A stretch of 64,000 nucleotides of DNA from Streptomyces griseosporeus (GTDB lineage: Bacteria; Actinomycetota; Actinomycetes; Streptomycetales; Streptomycetaceae). The position numbers and the translations under genes were made by a program. Shown here one piece after another: positions 44,186 through 53,325 of this stretch; positions within the stretch are counted from its first letter, which is position 1, and every line of letters begins with the position of its first letter. The notes under the pieces were generated by a model that worked only from the letters and a program-made list of their open reading frames with translations, had not been told where the DNA came from and searched no databases. The stretch lies in NCBI RefSeq assembly GCF_014656055.1, contig NZ_BNBR01000002.1:623164-687163 (forward strand), written 5' to 3'.

Positions 44186-46579
44186 TCAGCGGCCCTCCGC
44201 CGGGCCAGGCCGGCGCAGGGCCGCCGCCCTGCGGTACAGGTCGGCGGCCTCGGCGGCGCGGCCGAGCTGTTCGAGGCAGTGCGCCTCGTCGGTACGGCTG
44301 GCGAGGGTGTCGGGGTGGCCGGGCCCGAGGACCCGCTCCCTGGCCATCGCGACGCGCCGGTACTCGGTCAGCGCGTCGGCCCAGCGGCCGAGCCAGCCGA
44401 GGCCGACGGCGACCTCGCGGCGGCTGACCAGGGTGTCGGGGTGCTCGGGGCCGAGGACGCGCTCGCGGAGCGCGCACACGTCGCGGGACTCGGCGAGGGC
44501 CTCCTCCCAGCGGCCGAGGCGGCCGAGGTTGACGCCGAGCCCGTGCCGGGCGCGCAGCGTCTCCGGGTGGGTGGGTCCGTGGACGCGGGCGCGGTCCTCG
44601 ACCAGGTCGCGGTAGAGCTGGAGGGCTTCGGCGCTGCGGCCGAGGCGGCCGAGGCTGATGCCGGTCTCGTAGCGGGCGGCGAGGGTGTCGGGGTGGTCGG
44701 GTCCGAGAGCGTGGGCGCGGGCCTCGGCGACCTCGCGGTAGGTGTGCAGGGCCTCGGCCCAGCGGCCCAGCTGGCCGAGGGCGTAGGCGACTTCGTACCG
44801 GGTGACCAGGGTGTCGGGGTGGTGGGGGCCGAGGACGCGGGCGCGGGCCTCGGCGACCTCGCGCGCCATGCGGTAGGAGTCCTCCGGGCGGCCGAGCCGG
44901 CTGAGGTTGAAGGCGAGGTTGTGCCGGCAGCGCAGGGTGTCGGGGTGGTCGGCGCCCATGGTGCGCTCGCGGTCGGCGAGCACCGACAGGTACACCTGGT
45001 GGGCGTCGGAGTGGCGGCCCAACTGGCCGAGCACGTACGCCATCTCCTGCCGCGCGGCGAGGGTGTCGGGGTGGTCCGCGCCCAGCAGCCGGGTGCGGGC
45101 GGCGGCGACGTGCTTGTAGGCCCGCAGGGCGTCGGCGGCCCGGCCGGTGCGGCTGAGGCTGAAGGCGGCCTCGTGGCGGCTGGCCAGGGTGTCGGGGTGG
45201 TCGGGGCCGAGCAGGTGCTCGCGCTCGGCGGCGACGGCCCGGTGCACCTCACCGGCCTCGGCCCAGCGCCCGAGCCGGCCGAGACCGAGCCCGGCGTTGT
45301 GCCGGCCGGCCAGCGCCCGCAGCAGGGCGGGGTCGGGTGGGGCACCGGGGGGCGCGGGGGCGTCGGTGAGCGAGGGGGGCGGGCCGGGCGCGCCCAGGGA
45401 CGAGGAGGCCGCACCGGAAACACCGGTCGCCGAGGACGCCGCACCGGAAACGCCGGTCGCCGAGGACGCCGGACCGGGCGCGCCGGTGACCGAGGACGCC
45501 GGGCCGGGCGCGTCGGTGACCGAGGCGGCCGGGCCGGGCGCGTCGGTGCGGGGGCGGATCCAGTGGGCGGTGAGGCCGGCCGACGGGTCGGGCGGTGTGG
45601 CGTGCGGGGCGGCGCCGGTGGCCTTGTGGCCGGTGGTCATCCCGCGCGTCCAGGACGGCAGCCGCTGCTCGCGCCGGGGCGGGGCGAGGGCGGGGCTCGG
45701 GGCGACGACGGTGGGCACGTACGCCGGTGTGGTGCGGCCCAGATCGATACGGCGGCCCACCTCGCGGGCGTCGTGCGGGCGCTGCTCGGGCCGTTTGGCG
45801 AGCAGGTCCAGGATGATCCGCTCCAGATAGGCGGGCAGGTCGGCGCGGTGGCCGCGCGGCGGGCGGGGCGGGGTGTCGCGGTGGCCGACCAGGATCGCCC
45901 AGGGGTCGCCGAGGTCGAACGGCGGCACTCCGGTGGCGATCTCGTACAGCACGCAGCCCAGCGAGTACAGGTCGCTGCGCTGGTCGACCTCGTCGCCGCC
46001 GATCTGCTCCGGCGACATGTAGTGCGGGGTGCCCATGGCGATGCCGGTGCCGGTCAGCCGGGAGGTGAGACCGATGTTGTGGCCCGGGCGGGCGATGCCG
46101 AAGTCGCAGATCTTCACGGTGCCGTCGGTGAGCCGCACGATGTTGGCGGGCTTGAGGTCCCGGTGCACGATGCCCTGCCGGTGCGTGTAGGCGAGGGCGG
46201 CGGCGACCTGTCCGGCGATGTCGAGGACGTCGGGCACGGGCAGCGGGTGCCCGCGGTTGTCCTCCAGGAGCTTGCTCAGGTCACGGCCCTGGAGCAGTTC
46301 CATCACCAGGAACAGGACGCCGTCGGACTCGCCGAAGTCGTGCACGACGGTGACGCCGCGGTGCTGGAGCGCGGCGGCGACACGGGCCTCGCGGCGAAAG
46401 CGCTCGCGGACGACGCGGATGAAGGCCGGGTCCTGCTGCGGGCCGAGCGGTTTGAGGCACTTCACGGCGACCTGCCGGCCGAGGGACTCGTCCCGCGCCC
46501 GCCACACCTCGCCCATGCCGCCGCGCCCGATCCGGTCGAGCAGCCGGTACCGGCCCTGGATGAGCCTGCTGTCCCCCAT
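44186..46579 (-). CDS. Soluble Ser/Thr protein kinase with C-terminal TPR repeats
   Basis: A 797-aa kinase without a membrane segment. The kinase domain (about 5-275) is complete: GRGGMGEVWRARD (P-loop), AVKCLKPL (Lys), VHRDLKPANIVRL, ICDFGIAR (DFG), MGTPHYMSPEQIGG (APE). A linker with a 10-residue repeat follows. The last 400 residues hold eight HPxTL-centred 42-residue TPR repeats of the kinesin-light-chain type (LGPDHPDTLASRHEAAFSLSRTGRAADALRAYKHV and so on), probably for partner binding. It has no PASTA or other sensor domain. It is probably cytosolic; substrate unknown. The ATG (MGDSRLIQGRYRLL) is clear. Confidence 0.93.
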   Translation of the reverse strand: MGDSRLIQGRYRLLDRIGRGGMGEVWRARDESLGRQVAVKCLKPLGPQQDPAFIRVVRERFRREARVAAALQHRGVTVVHDFGESDGVLFLVMELLQGRDLSKLLEDNRGHPLPVPDVLDIAGQVAAALAYTHRQGIVHRDLKPANIVRLTDGTVKICDFGIARPGHNIGLTSRLTGTGIAMGTPHYMSPEQIGGDEVDQRSDLYSLGCVLYEIATGVPPFDLGDPWAILVGHRDTPPRPPRGHRADLPAYLERIILDLLAKRPEQRPHDAREVGRRIDLGRTTPAYVPTVVAPSPALAPPRREQRLPSWTRGMTTGHKATGAAPHATPPDPSAGLTAHWIRPRTDAPGPAASVTDAPGPASSVTGAPGPASSATGVSGAASSATGVSGAASSSLGAPGPPPSLTDAPAPPGAPPDPALLRALAGRHNAGLGLGRLGRWAEAGEVHRAVAAEREHLLGPDHPDTLASRHEAAFSLSRTGRAADALRAYKHVAAARTRLLGADHPDTLAARQEMAYVLGQLGRHSDAHQVYLSVLADRERTMGADHPDTLRCRHNLAFNLSRLGRPEDSYRMAREVAEARARVLGPHHPDTLVTRYEVAYALGQLGRWAEALHTYREVAEARAHALGPDHPDTLAARYETGISLGRLGRSAEALQLYRDLVEDRARVHGPTHPETLRARHGLGVNLGRLGRWEEALAESRDVCALRERVLGPEHPDTLVSRREVAVGLGWLGRWADALTEYRRVAMARERVLGPGHPDTLASRTDEAHCLEQLGRAAEAADLYRRAAALRRPGPAEGR
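45375..45554. repeat. In-frame 30-bp minisatellite in the kinase linker
   Basis: Six 30-bp units, five of them clear, encode a (D/G)APGPASS(V/A)T-like 10-residue repeat between the kinase domain and the TPRs. The length is a multiple of three, so copy-number changes would alter linker length without a frameshift. Confidence 0.8.
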
Positions 46580-46716
46580 CGCGCGCGACCGCCCCCGTCA
46601 CCGTTCGCCCCGCCCTCCCCTGGCTCGTCCAGTATGGCGAGCAATCGCCCGGCTTTGTACGGGGCCGGGCACATACCTCCGGAGGCACCGGCGCTCCCGC
46701 CCGTACGCCGCCCGGT

Positions 46717-47721
46717 TCAGCCGGGGAACCGTCCCGTGGTCCGCAGCCGCCAGCGGCGTTCCGCGTAGGCGAGGTCGTCGCGCCACAGGCGCCCCGCCGC
46801 GCCGCGCACGAGGGGCCGCAGCAGCGGGGCGGCGGCGCGTGCCGCGGCGAAGCCCCGGCGGTCGGAGGCCGCCACCACGGCCTCGGTCACGGCCGTGCGC
46901 GGGCGGCCGGACGCGTCCGGCCCGAGGGGCGTGGCGTGGGTCTCGACGACGGAGCCCGCGCCCTCGCCCTCGGTGATGCGCATGACGACCGTACGGGGCC
47001 CGGGGGCGGTGAAATCCGCCCGGACCGGGACGACCAGCCGGCCCGCGACCTTGAAGGAGACGTCGACGGTGAAACGGTCGTCGTCCTCGCCGCCGGGCGT
47101 GCCGACCACGGTGAGGTCGACGAAGGAGTACGGGTGGAACCAGGCCCCGTGCCACGGGTCGAGGCGGTTGGCGACGACGTCCTCCGGCTCGCAGGTGCCG
47201 GCCGCCTCGTACACGGCGGTCAGGGCCCCGGCGGGGTCCGGGCGGCGCGGCAGGACGGGTGCGGCGAGCGGGGTCTCGCCGCCGGCCTCGTCTAGCCGTA
47301 CCCACAGCAGGACGCCGTCGTCGTGGACGGGCAGCGGCTCCCAGCCCGCGACCGGCCCGCCGTTCAGGGCCAGGCCGTGCCAGTGGCACACCAGGGTGCC
47401 GCAGCGCACGGGGCTGTCCGCGAGCGGGGCGCCGAGGTGCGGGCAGACACCGGGACCGGCGTGCGGCCGGCCGTCGGGGCCGCGCCAGACGACGACCTCC
47501 TGACCGGCCACGGTGCGCCCCAGCGGGCGGTCGTCGCGCAGGGCGCGGGAGGCGCCGACGACGTACCAGTTGCCGGAGGGACGGGCCTGGGCGCGTTTCA
47601 GCGCCTGGGCGATCAGCGCGGGTTTCGCGTCGCGCCAGGTGGGCCGCTGGCGCTCCCAGGGGGCGCGGCGGCGCAGGGAGAGCGGCAGACGTCCGCGGCG
47701 GGCGGAGGGGATCGGGTTCAC
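46717..47721 (-). CDS. crtV: Rieske [2Fe-2S] protein of the carotenoid operon (CrtV position)
   Basis: A 334-aa protein with a Rieske domain at about 50-145. The Fe-S ligands are visible as [10 protein letters not shown] (Cys93, His95) and CHWHGLAL (Cys112, His115). The C-terminal half matches the DUF5914 domain. It is the last gene of the leftward crtE-I-B operon, where Streptomyces has crtV. Its GTG overlaps the crtB stop as GTGA, so translation is coupled. The exact step is not established; a redox role in carotenoid modification is likely. Convergent with nothing: the kinase lies downstream in the same direction. Confidence 0.85.
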   Translation of the reverse strand: MNPIPSARRGRLPLSLRRRAPWERQRPTWRDAKPALIAQALKRAQARPSGNWYVVGASRALRDDRPLGRTVAGQEVVVWRGPDGRPHAGPGVCPHLGAPLADSPVRCGTLVCHWHGLALNGGPVAGWEPLPVHDDGVLLWVRLDEAGGETPLAAPVLPRRPDPAGALTAVYEAAGTCEPEDVVANRLDPWHGAWFHPYSFVDLTVVGTPGGEDDDRFTVDVSFKVAGRLVVPVRADFTAPGPRTVVMRITEGEGAGSVVETHATPLGPDASGRPRTAVTEAVVAASDRRGFAAARAAAPLLRPLVRGAAGRLWRDDLAYAERRWRLRTTGRFPG

Positions 47722-48743
47722 ACGGCCTCCTCGGTGACCGTCCGGTGCGCGGCGGGTGCCCGCGCGGCCGACGGGACGGGCGGTGCCGGCGGCCGGGCGC
47801 GGGCGGCGTCGCGGTGGTGCAGGCGGGCCGCGGCCACCCGGGCCAGGCCCTCCGCCGCGACCGCGGCCCGGCGCCGGCGGGACACCACGGCGCGGTGGTG
47901 CAGGACGGCGTACCCGTCGCGGGCGACGGCGTCCAGGATGCCGCCGTACAGCACGGCGGCGGTGCGGATGCAGGGGCGCGACACCGGCTCCAGCAGGGCG
48001 ATGCCGGGCGCGGCCTCCCGGTACACGCCCCGGGTCAGTGCCTCGAACTCCCGCAGGGCGGCGGTGATCCGGGGGTCGGGGCGGCCGGTGTCGCGGCTGC
48101 GGCGCAGCAGGTCGCGGTCGACGCCGTGGGCGGCGAGGAGGTCGCCGGGCAGGTAGATCCGCCCGCGGTCGAGGTCCTCGCCCACGTCGCGCAGGAAGTT
48201 GGTGAGCTGGAAGGCCACACCCAGGGCGGCGGCGTAGGGGGCGGCCTCCTCGCGGGGGGCCACGGTGCCGAGGACGGGCAGCATCTGCAGGCCGATCACC
48301 GCCGCCGAGCCGTGCATGTAGGCGCGCAGGTCGGCGTAGGCCGGGTAGTCGGTGACGACCAGGTCGGATCGCATGGCGGCCATGAAGTCGTGGAAGTGCG
48401 CGGGGTCGATGGCGTACCGGCAGGCGGTGTCGGCGAGGGCCCGCACCACCGGCTCGTCGCTGCCGCCCCGCCGCAGTCCCCGGTCCAGCTCCTCCTGAAG
48501 GGCCGTCAGCGCCGCGACGCGCCGGCCGGGGTCCTGGTCCGCGCCGAGGGCGTCGACGATGTCGTCGGCCCAGCGGGCGAAGCCGTAGAGGGCGTGCACG
48601 GCGGGTCTGCGGGCGACGGGCAGCAGCCGGGTGGCGAGGAAGTAGGTCCTGCCGTGGCGGGCGTTGAGGGCGCGGCAGTGGCGGTAGTCCGCGCGCAGCG
48701 CCGGGTCGTGGATCCCGGCGGCGTCCAGTTCGCGGTCGGTCAT
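47718..48743 (-). CDS. crtB: Phytoene synthase
   Basis: Head-to-head condensation of two geranylgeranyl diphosphates to phytoene. The 341-aa protein has the two Asp-rich motifs of squalene/phytoene synthases: [10 protein letters not shown] (Asp60-Asp64) and [20 protein letters not shown] (Asp186-Asp190). [16 protein letters not shown] completes the signature. The C-terminal 40 residues are Ala/Arg/Pro-rich. Its ATG overlaps the crtI stop (ATGA), and its own stop overlaps crtV. Confidence 0.96.
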   Translation of the reverse strand: MTDRELDAAGIHDPALRADYRHCRALNARHGRTYFLATRLLPVARRPAVHALYGFARWADDIVDALGADQDPGRRVAALTALQEELDRGLRRGGSDEPVVRALADTACRYAIDPAHFHDFMAAMRSDLVVTDYPAYADLRAYMHGSAAVIGLQMLPVLGTVAPREEAAPYAAALGVAFQLTNFLRDVGEDLDRGRIYLPGDLLAAHGVDRDLLRRSRDTGRPDPRITAALREFEALTRGVYREAAPGIALLEPVSRPCIRTAAVLYGGILDAVARDGYAVLHHRAVVSRRRRAAVAAEGLARVAAARLHHRDAARARPPAPPVPSAARAPAAHRTVTEEAV

Positions 48744-50275
48744 CGGGGTGCCTCCTCGGCCGGTGCCGGGCGGGTGGGGGCCGGGGTGCGGCGGCGGGTG
48801 CCGGTGACGCGGGCGGCGGCCAGCTTCCCGGAGACCAGGACGGTCGGGACGCCGACGCCGGGCGTGGTGCCGCAGCCGGCGAGTACGGCGTTCTCGGTGC
48901 CCCGGACCAGGTTGCGGGGCCGGAAGGGGCCGGTCTGGGTGAAGGTGTGGGCGGCGGAGAAGGGCGTGCCGGCGGCGTGGCCCTCGGCGTGCCAGTCGGC
49001 CGGGGTGACCAGGCACTCCTGCTCGATGGCCGCGGCGAGGCCGTCGAGGCCGCGCCGCTCCAGCACGCTAAGGAGCGAGTCCCGGTAGCGGGGTCCGAGG
49101 TCGCTCCAGTCGGCGGCCCGCGGTCCGATGTCGGTGTTGGGGCAGGGGGCGAGGATGTAGTGCAGGTGGTGCCCTGGAGGCGCCAGCGTCGGGTCGGTGG
49201 TGGTCGGGCGGGTGATCAGCAGGGACGGGTCGCTCATCAGCCGTCCGCTGCGGGTGAGTTCGTCGAAGGTGGAGCGCCAGGCCGCGCCGAACGAGATCGT
49301 GTGGTGGGCGAGGTGGCTCCAGGTGCGGTCGGTGCCCGCGTGCAGGACGACCGCGGACGGCGCGTGGCGCAGCGGCAGCGGCCTGCGGGGGCGGCGGCCC
49401 AGGAGCCGGTGGGCGACGGGCAGGTCCGGGGTGAGCACGACGGCGTCGCAGGGGATGCGGTCCTGGTCGGTGACGACGGCGGTGATCCGCTGCCCGGACC
49501 GCTCCAGACGGGTTACGCGGTCTCCGAAGCGCAGGTCGGCGCCCGCGTCGGCGGCGGCGTCCGCCATGGCCCGCGGCAGGGCGTGCATGCCGCCGCGCGG
49601 GAAGTACACGCCGGCGACGGTGTCCATGTAGGCGATGACGGCGTACGCGGCGAGCGCGCGGGCCGGGGCGACACCGGCGTACAGGGACTGGAAGGAGAAG
49701 ACCCGGCGCAGCCGCTCGTCGGCGAGGAAGCGGCCGATCCGGGCGTCGAGGCGGCCGAAGCCGCCGAGCGCGGCCAGCCGGGCGAGGTCGGGGGTGAGCA
49801 GGTCCAGCGGGGAGTCGAAGTTGGCGTCGATGAAGCGGCGCATCTGGACCCGGTACAGCCGCTCCAGCCAGTCGCGCAGTCGGCGGTAGCCCGCCGCCTC
49901 GGCGGGCCCGGCGAACCGTTCCACCTCGGCGGCCATGGCGTCTGCGTCGGTGTGCACGTCGAGGCCGCTGCCGTCGGCGAAGCGGGCGCGGTAGGCCGGG
50001 TGCAGGGGGATCAGCTCGACGCGCCGGCGCAGGCTGTCGCCGACGGCGGCGAAGGCCTCGTCGGCGAGGTCGGGCATGGTCAGCACGGTGGGGCCGGTGT
50101 CGACGCGGTAGCCGCCGAGGTCGCGGCGGCCTGCCCGGCCGCCGGGCAGGGCGTCCCGTTCGACGACGGTGACGCGGCGTCCCGCGCCGAGCAGGTGCAG
50201 GGCGGCCGACAGACCGGCGAGGCCCGCACCCACCACGACGACGTGGTCGGTGGGTCCGGGCACGGTGCGGGTCAT
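48740..50275 (-). CDS. crtI: Phytoene desaturase (CrtI)
   Basis: FAD-dependent four-step desaturation of phytoene to lycopene. The 511-aa protein has [38 protein letters not shown] (FAD motif), [13 protein letters not shown], an internal [17 protein letters not shown] and the C-terminal [26 protein letters not shown], the bacterial-type CrtI signature. The ATG overlaps the TGA of a tiny upstream ORF; the first eight codons (MTRTVPGP) are echoed three times upstream in the tandem junction repeat. Translation of crtI therefore likely depends on reinitiation through these small ORFs. Confidence 0.97.
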   Translation of the reverse strand: MTRTVPGPTDHVVVVGAGLAGLSAALHLLGAGRRVTVVERDALPGGRAGRRDLGGYRVDTGPTVLTMPDLADEAFAAVGDSLRRRVELIPLHPAYRARFADGSGLDVHTDADAMAAEVERFAGPAEAAGYRRLRDWLERLYRVQMRRFIDANFDSPLDLLTPDLARLAALGGFGRLDARIGRFLADERLRRVFSFQSLYAGVAPARALAAYAVIAYMDTVAGVYFPRGGMHALPRAMADAAADAGADLRFGDRVTRLERSGQRITAVVTDQDRIPCDAVVLTPDLPVAHRLLGRRPRRPLPLRHAPSAVVLHAGTDRTWSHLAHHTISFGAAWRSTFDELTRSGRLMSDPSLLITRPTTTDPTLAPPGHHLHYILAPCPNTDIGPRAADWSDLGPRYRDSLLSVLERRGLDGLAAAIEQECLVTPADWHAEGHAAGTPFSAAHTFTQTGPFRPRNLVRGTENAVLAGCGTTPGVGVPTVLVSGKLAAARVTGTRRRTPAPTRPAPAEEAPR

Positions 50276-50331
50276 CGCTCGCCCTCCCCGGACAGAGGGG
50301 CGATCGCGGGTCGGGGCAGGGTCCGGGTCAT
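50272..50331 (-). CDS. Micro-ORF A, third link before crtI (19 aa)
   Basis: ATG to TGA gives [19 protein letters not shown]. It begins on the TGA of micro-ORF B (ATGA) and ends on the ATG of crtI (ATGA). GGGGAGG precedes both its start and the crtI start. The head copies the crtI N-terminus and the tail copies the crtE C-terminus. Translation is inferred from the layout; the peptide itself need not be functional. Confidence 0.5.
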   Translation of the reverse strand: MTRTLPRPAIAPLSGEGER

Positions 50332-50387
50332 CGCTCATCCTCCCCGGACAGAAGGGCGATCGCGGGTCGGGGCAGGGTCCGGGTCAT
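50328..50387 (-). CDS. Micro-ORF B, second link (19 aa)
   Basis: MTRTLPRPAIALLSGEDER, started by an ATG overlapping the stop of micro-ORF C and ended by a TGA overlapping the start of micro-ORF A. It differs from A at two residues. An SD-like GGGAGG precedes its start. Confidence 0.5.
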   Translation of the reverse strand: MTRTLPRPAIALLSGEDER

Positions 50388-50443
50388 CGCTCGCCCTCCC
50401 GGGACACGGAGGTAATCGCGGGTCCGGGCATGATGCGGGTCAT
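50384..50443 (-). CDS. Micro-ORF C, first link after crtE (19 aa)
   Basis: MTRIMPGPAITSVSREGER, started by an ATG overlapping the crtE stop (ATGA). Its tail ITSVSREGER resembles the crtE C-terminus RIPSVAGERER, showing that the unit was copied from the junction. GGGGAG precedes its start. Confidence 0.5.
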   Translation of the reverse strand: MTRIMPGPAITSVSREGER

Positions 50444-51783
50444 CGCTCGCGCTCCCCTGCCACGGAGGGGATCCGCGCGACGTCGCCGGCGGCCGGGCCG
50501 GGGGCGGGGCGGGCGTCCCCGGTGGGCGCGCCGCCCGCCGCGCGCAGCAGGCGGCGCAGTGCGCGGGCCGCCTCCGGTTCGAGCAGGGCGCCGTCGAAGT
50601 GCCGCAGGCCCTGGGCGACGAGCCGTTCGATCTTCGTCTCGACCGTGGCGCGGGCGCCCGTGGCGACCAGCACCCGGCGCACCTCCGCCAGGTCCCGCGA
50701 GGTCAGCCCGGCGTCGCCGACACAGCGGTCCAGCACGGCGAGGGCCGCATCGTCGTCGCCCGCCTCCGCGCGGGCGCGGGCAAGGGCGATCAGGTAGGTG
50801 GGCTTGCCCTCGCGGATGTCCCCGCCGCCGGGCTTGCCGGTGTGCCGGGGGTCCCCGAACACGTCGTCGAGGTCGTCGCGGAGCTGGAAGGCCATGCCGA
50901 CGCAGCGGCCGGCCGAGCACAGGGCGCGCAGCGTGGCGTCGTCCGCGCCGGCCAGGGCGGCACCGAGGGCGAGGGGCCGTTCCACGGAGTACAGGGCGCT
51001 CTTGAGGCAGGCGGCCCGCAGGGCGCGCGGCAGGGACCGCGCCCCGGTGGTCTGGCCGTGCAGGTCCAGGTACTGGCCGGCCACCATCTCGGTGCGCATG
51101 TCGCTCCACAGCCGGCGCACCACGACGGCGGTCCAGGCGGGCAGCGGGGTCTCGGCCACCAGGTCGTCGGCCCAGGCCAGCGCGAGGTCGCCGGCGAGGA
51201 TCGCCGCCGCGTCCCCGGACCGCCGGGCGCGCTCCGGCGTCGCCCGGCCGGCGAACGCGGCGCTCACCTCGGCGTGCAGTGCGGGCCGGCCGCGGCGCAC
51301 GGCCGCCTGGTCCATCACGTCGTCGTGGACGAGCGCGCAGGTCTGCAGCAGTTCGACGGCGGCGCCGAGGCGCAGGGCCGCCGCGGCGGTGGCCAGGTCG
51401 GTCCCGCCGCAGGCGCGCTGCGACCACCACAGCAGCTGGGCGCGGGTGCGTTTGCCACCGTGACGGGTGAAGGCCGTGACCCGTTCGGCGAGGTCCTTCG
51501 CGAACAGGGGGTCCACGAGCCGGGCCCGGTCGAGGCGGTCGGCGAGGACGTGGTCGAGCACGCGGCCGACGGCGGCGGGCACGTCGGCGTCGACGGCGCG
51601 TGCGTCCCCGGTCCCGGCGGGCAGCGCGGTGCCGGGCTCCGGGACGCTGCCGGGGCCTGCGTGCTCCGGCCCGCCGACCGGGGTGCCCGCTGTCGTCCGG
51701 GCGGGCGATCCCGGCACCGGGACCAGGCGTGGTCCGGGCGGCGGCCCGTCCGCCGGGTGATCCTTCGCCTGTGTGGGCCGCAT
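50440..51783 (-). CDS. crtE: Geranylgeranyl diphosphate synthase (polyprenyl synthetase)
   Basis: First enzyme of the pathway: extends farnesyl or shorter diphosphates with isopentenyl diphosphate to C20. The 447-aa protein has the first Asp-rich motif LVHDDVMDQA (Asp154-Asp158) and the second QLRDDLDDVFGD (Asp302-Asp306), plus GGKRTRAQLLWW and GKPTYLIALARA. The first 65 residues are Pro/Gly-rich and not part of the fold. The ATG (MRPTQAKDH) follows GAGAGG. It is the first gene of the leftward operon. Confidence 0.95.
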   Translation of the reverse strand: MRPTQAKDHPADGPPPGPRLVPVPGSPARTTAGTPVGGPEHAGPGSVPEPGTALPAGTGDARAVDADVPAAVGRVLDHVLADRLDRARLVDPLFAKDLAERVTAFTRHGGKRTRAQLLWWSQRACGGTDLATAAAALRLGAAVELLQTCALVHDDVMDQAAVRRGRPALHAEVSAAFAGRATPERARRSGDAAAILAGDLALAWADDLVAETPLPAWTAVVVRRLWSDMRTEMVAGQYLDLHGQTTGARSLPRALRAACLKSALYSVERPLALGAALAGADDATLRALCSAGRCVGMAFQLRDDLDDVFGDPRHTGKPGGGDIREGKPTYLIALARARAEAGDDDAALAVLDRCVGDAGLTSRDLAEVRRVLVATGARATVETKIERLVAQGLRHFDGALLEPEAARALRRLLRAAGGAPTGDARPAPGPAAGDVARIPSVAGERER

Positions 51784-52056
51784 CCCGCATCCTCTCGTCG
51801 TCACTCGTCGGTTCCCGCTGTCGCGAGGTGCTTCGGCGCGGGCGGCCGTTCCGGATGCGGCAGCGGCGCCGGGATCGGTCCACGGCCGGACGGCCGCGGA
51901 TGGTCTGCGGCCGGCAGCGGATGGTCGCCGGTCGGCCGCCGACGGTCTACAGGGAGATGGTCGCCATGGGAGGGGTCCCCTGCATCCGGACGGGCACACG
52001 GCAGGGAAGCAAGCCCGCGATGCGCGGACGCGAAGACACCGCTGAAGGGAGTGGCC
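51784..52056. promoter_or_regulatory. Divergent promoter region of the two crt operons
   Basis: 273 bp with no gene between the crtE and crtY starts. It holds repeats of CGGATGGTC(T/G) (about 51898 and 51919) and GC-rich GGCCG words, but no clear standard -35/-10 pair was seen. This is expected if an ECF sigma factor such as LitS is used. No operator was assigned. Confidence 0.5.
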
Positions 52057-53289
52057 GTGCCGGAGACCGAGGTGGCCGTCGTGGGTGCGGGAGCCGCGGG
52101 CCTGTCCCTCGCCCACCGGCTCGCCGCGCGGGTCCCGGGGGCGCGGACGCCGTCCGTGGTCCTGGTGGAGGCGCCGCCCGGTCCGCTGCGGCCACCGCCG
52201 CGCACCTGGTGTTTCTGGGAGGCCGGTGCGGGCCGGTTCGACGCCGCGCTGCGGGCCGAATGGCGGTGTCTGCGGGTCCGGCCGCCGCGGGGCGAGCCCG
52301 TCGAGGGGGACCTCGGTCCGCTGCGGTACAAGATGCTCCGCTCCGACGACTTCGCGTGCCTCGTCGACCGGGACCTCGCCCGCAGCCCCCACGTGCGGCG
52401 GCTGGAGGCGACGGTCGAGGCGGTGGAGGACGTGCCGGGCGGGGCCCGCGTGTACTTCCGGGGCGCCGACGGCCGGCCGGGCGTGCTGGGGGCGCGCTGG
52501 GTGTTCGACTCGCGGCCGCCGGGGAGTCTGCCGGCCGGGCGCACGCTGCTGCTGCAGCACTTCCACGGCTGGTTCGTCCGCACGGACCGGCCCCGTTTCG
52601 ACCCCGCCGCGGTGGAGCTGATGGACTTCCGCACCCCGCAGCCGCCGCACGGGCTGTCCTTCGGCTACGTCCTGCCCCTGGGCACGCGCGAGGCGCTGGT
52701 GGAGTACACGGAGTTCTCGCCGCGCCCCCTCACCCCGGGCGCCTACGAGGCGGCCGTCCGCGGCTACGCCGAGGACGTGCTGCGGCTCGGTTCCCTGCGC
52801 GTCCTGGGCACGGAGACCGGCGTCATCCCGATGACGGACGCGCCGCTGCCGCGGCGGGTCGGCGCCTCCGTCTTCCGTATCGGGGCGGCGGGCGGCGCCA
52901 CCCGCCCCGCCACCGGCTACACCTTCGCCGGGCTCCAGCGACAGACCCGGGCCGTGGCCGACGCGCTGCGCCGGGGCCGCCCGCCCGTCCCGCCGCCCGC
53001 GCACCCGGCCCGGGCGCGGGCGATGGACGCGGTGCTGCTGCGGGCCCTGGACAGCGGCCGGGTCGACGGCCCCGAGCTGTTCGCGCGGCTGTTCGCGCGG
53101 GTGCCGACGGAACGGCTGCTGCGCTTCCTCGACGGCCGCACCCGCCTGCACGAGGACATCGCCGTCGGACTGCGCACACCCGTCGGGCCGATGCTGCGCA
53201 CCGCGCTGGAACTGCCGCGCCTGCCGCGCCGCCCCTTCGGACGACCCCCTGTCCGTCCGGGAGACCCCATGAGTTCGGAGACCGTATGA
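52057..53289 (+). CDS. crtY: Lycopene beta-cyclase
   Basis: Cyclises lycopene ends to give beta-carotene. The 410-aa flavoprotein starts VPETEVAVVGAGAAGLSLAHRLAA (dinucleotide site). It continues with RTWCFWEAG, KMLRSDDFACLVDR, VFDSRPPG, LQHFHGWFVRTDRPRFDP (the FxGWxV-type motif), LMDFR, SFGYVLPLGTREALVEYTEFSP and AAGGATRPATGYTF, all cyclase landmarks. GAAGGGAG lies 5 nt before the GTG. Its stop overlaps the crtT start (ATGA). Confidence 0.93.
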   Translation: MPETEVAVVGAGAAGLSLAHRLAARVPGARTPSVVLVEAPPGPLRPPPRTWCFWEAGAGRFDAALRAEWRCLRVRPPRGEPVEGDLGPLRYKMLRSDDFACLVDRDLARSPHVRRLEATVEAVEDVPGGARVYFRGADGRPGVLGARWVFDSRPPGSLPAGRTLLLQHFHGWFVRTDRPRFDPAAVELMDFRTPQPPHGLSFGYVLPLGTREALVEYTEFSPRPLTPGAYEAAVRGYAEDVLRLGSLRVLGTETGVIPMTDAPLPRRVGASVFRIGAAGGATRPATGYTFAGLQRQTRAVADALRRGRPPVPPPAHPARARAMDAVLLRALDSGRVDGPELFARLFARVPTERLLRFLDGRTRLHEDIAVGLRTPVGPMLRTALELPRLPRRPFGRPPVRPGDPMSSETV

Positions 53290-53325
53290 GCCTGCTGCGC
53301 GGACACCGTATGAGCCTGCTGCGCG
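53286..53325. repeat. 24-bp duplication at the crtY/crtT junction
   Basis: ATGAGCCTGCTGCGCG occurs at 53286 and 53310, separated by GACACCGT, which echoes the GAGACCGT at the end of crtY. As at crtE/crtI, the unit is a stop/start junction: downstream head plus upstream tail. Here 24 bp keeps the frame, so crtT gains eight codons and a second in-frame ATG. Confidence 0.9.

Larger units (their letters stand above)
50276..50443 (-). repeat. Three 56-bp tandem copies of the crtE/crtI stop-start junction
   Basis: Each unit is 24 nt of crtI head plus about 32 nt of crtE tail including the SD sequence, and the units run head to tail with a fixed 56-bp period (starts at 50443, 50387, 50331; crtI at 50275). 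Copies A and B are nearly identical; C is more diverged and closest to the crtE end. Since 56 is not a multiple of three, the ATGA overlap restores the reading each time. Confidence 0.95.

Noticed and set aside
42512..46768. A 1418-codon open frame on the + strand crossing the ligase, the kinase and beyond
   Set aside because: It is antisense or out of frame to two well-motif-supported genes and gives low-complexity Gly/Val/Arg protein. Such frames arise from high GC content.
50276..50443. Reading the crtE/crtI repeats as operators or REP-like elements
   Set aside because: The start codon, stop codon and ribosome site recur in exact register and the unit derives from the flanking gene ends. 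This favours a junction duplication over a binding-site array.
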